The notes below the pieces were generated by a model. It made no database searches. It saw nothing but the letters and a program-made list of their open reading frames with translations, and was not told the DNA's origin. A stretch of DNA of 64,000 bases from Yanghanlia caeni (GTDB lineage Bacteria; Pseudomonadota; Gammaproteobacteria; Burkholderiales; Burkholderiaceae_B), in the NCBI GenBank assembly GCA_030733815.1, contig JAUZQE010000011.1:1-64000 (forward strand), given 5' to 3'. Shown one piece after another: positions 63,574 to 64,000 of this stretch; positions within the stretch are counted from its first letter, which is position 1; each line of letters begins with the position of its first letter. A program made the position numbers and the translations under genes.

Positions 63574-64000
63574 ATGAACATGATCCGATCCCGTCTCGCC
63601 CTGGCGCTGGCCGCTGCGGTGGCGATCTGCGCCCCCCTTTCGGCGGCCCAGTCCGCCACGCTGGAAGAGATCAAGCAGCGCGGCCAGATTCGCATCGCGG
63701 TGGCCAACGAGATTCCGTACGGCTATGTCGACATGAACGGCGAGGCCAAAGGTGCCGGCCCCGACGTTGCCCGCGAAATCATGCGCCAGCTGGGCATCAA
63801 CAAGATCGAGTGGATCACCACCAGCTTCAGTTCGCTGATTCCCGGCCTGCGCGCCGACCACTTCGACATGGTGGCCGCCGAGATGGCCGTTCTGCCCGAG
63901 CGCTGCAAGCAGGTGCTGTTCTCCGAACCGAACTCGTCGTATGGCGAAGGGTTGCTGGTCGCGAAGGGCAACCCGCACGACCTGCACGCCTACCAGGATT
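63574..64000 (+). CDS. Polar amino acid/ectoine-type binding protein (3' truncated by window)
   Basis: The first 142 residues of a type II periplasmic binding protein (SBP_bac_3). Signal peptide ends about residue 25 (PLSAAQS). The beginning TLEEIKQRGQIRIAVANEIPYGYVD resembles EhuB-type ectoine/hydroxyectoine binding proteins, then FSSLIPGLRADHFDMVAAEMAV, the family's central motif. GAGGAG at 63561-63566 marks the start. Ligand not certain; the gene continues beyond the window. Confidence 0.85.
   Translation, partial: MNMIRSRLALALAAAVAICAPLSAAQSATLEEIKQRGQIRIAVANEIPYGYVDMNGEAKGAGPDVAREIMRQLGINKIEWITTSFSSLIPGLRADHFDMVAAEMAVLPERCKQVLFSEPNSSYGEGLLVAKGNPHDLHAYQD

Overview
The window looks like a chromosomal segment of a GC-rich betaproteobacterium, most likely Burkholderiales and probably Alcaligenaceae (Bordetella/Achromobacter/Pusillimonas-like). 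The reasons are the uniformly GC-rich codon use, several orphan or ABC-linked periplasmic binding proteins, a SYLF (YSC84-type) lipoprotein, paired DUF2946/PCuAC copper genes, and a glcDEF plus second FAD-dehydrogenase arrangement. The family assignment is inference; no rRNA is present. Genes are densely packed, and almost all long unlabelled reading frames are antisense or out-of-frame shadows.

Region by region. 1-0.45 kb: 3' end of an IS5-group insertion sequence. 0.6-10.5 kb: a tightly coupled membrane redox operon. It encodes a 56-aa membrane peptide, a CuA subunit II, a heme-copper subunit I lacking the usual active-site tyrosine, a heme O synthase-like CtaB, a SenC/Sco protein, a cytochrome b fused to two [4Fe-4S] clusters and an MvhD-like domain, an unknown anchored protein, a second heme-copper subunit I-like protein, and a cytochrome b fused to a [2Fe-2S] ferredoxin and a flavin NAD(P)H reductase. 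The first part resembles the norSY-senC (sNOR) clusters of nitrifiers. The whole set is the best candidate here for an undescribed system, perhaps an NAD(P)H- or ferredoxin-linked NO reductase or oxidase. 10.5-16.8 kb: DUF3617 protein, hemerythrin, orphan binding protein, and an AraC regulator divergent from an operon carrying the two halves of a Tm-1-like protein around an SRPBCC protein. 16.9-19 kb: a glycosidase-like lipoprotein. 19-20.7 kb: copper chaperone locus. 20.8-26.8 kb: oxidoreductase/CMD operon, a bifunctional kinase and a DUF924 protein. 26.8-30.8 kb: chemoreceptor, I78 inhibitor, aldose dehydrogenase. 31-36.5 kb: complete dipeptide/oligopeptide ABC operon. 36.5-38 kb: three-domain copper nitrite reductase.

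38-46 kb: glycosyltransferase, azoreductase, ribA, cytochrome b561-like protein, B12-dependent ribonucleotide reductase. 46-48.7 kb: cyanide-insensitive bd-type quinol oxidase. 48.8-56.6 kb: SYLF lipoprotein, ureohydrolase, DNA/RNA endonuclease, tRNA-Lys with a strong terminator, cytochrome c', purB, GST, TSUP permease, mnmA. 56.7-62 kb: glycolate oxidase glcDEF with a second D-2-hydroxyacid dehydrogenase. 62.1-63.4 kb: a DAHP synthase preceded by a terminator hairpin and a 31-codon leader peptide very rich in Phe and Tyr, a convincing unannotated transcription attenuator. 63.6 kb to the end: a truncated polar amino acid/ectoine-type binding protein.

A common thread is life with nitrite and NO under low oxygen: NirK, the NO-reductase-like operon, copper delivery proteins, a bd-type oxidase, cytochrome c', hemerythrin, and an oxygen-independent ribonucleotide reductase.
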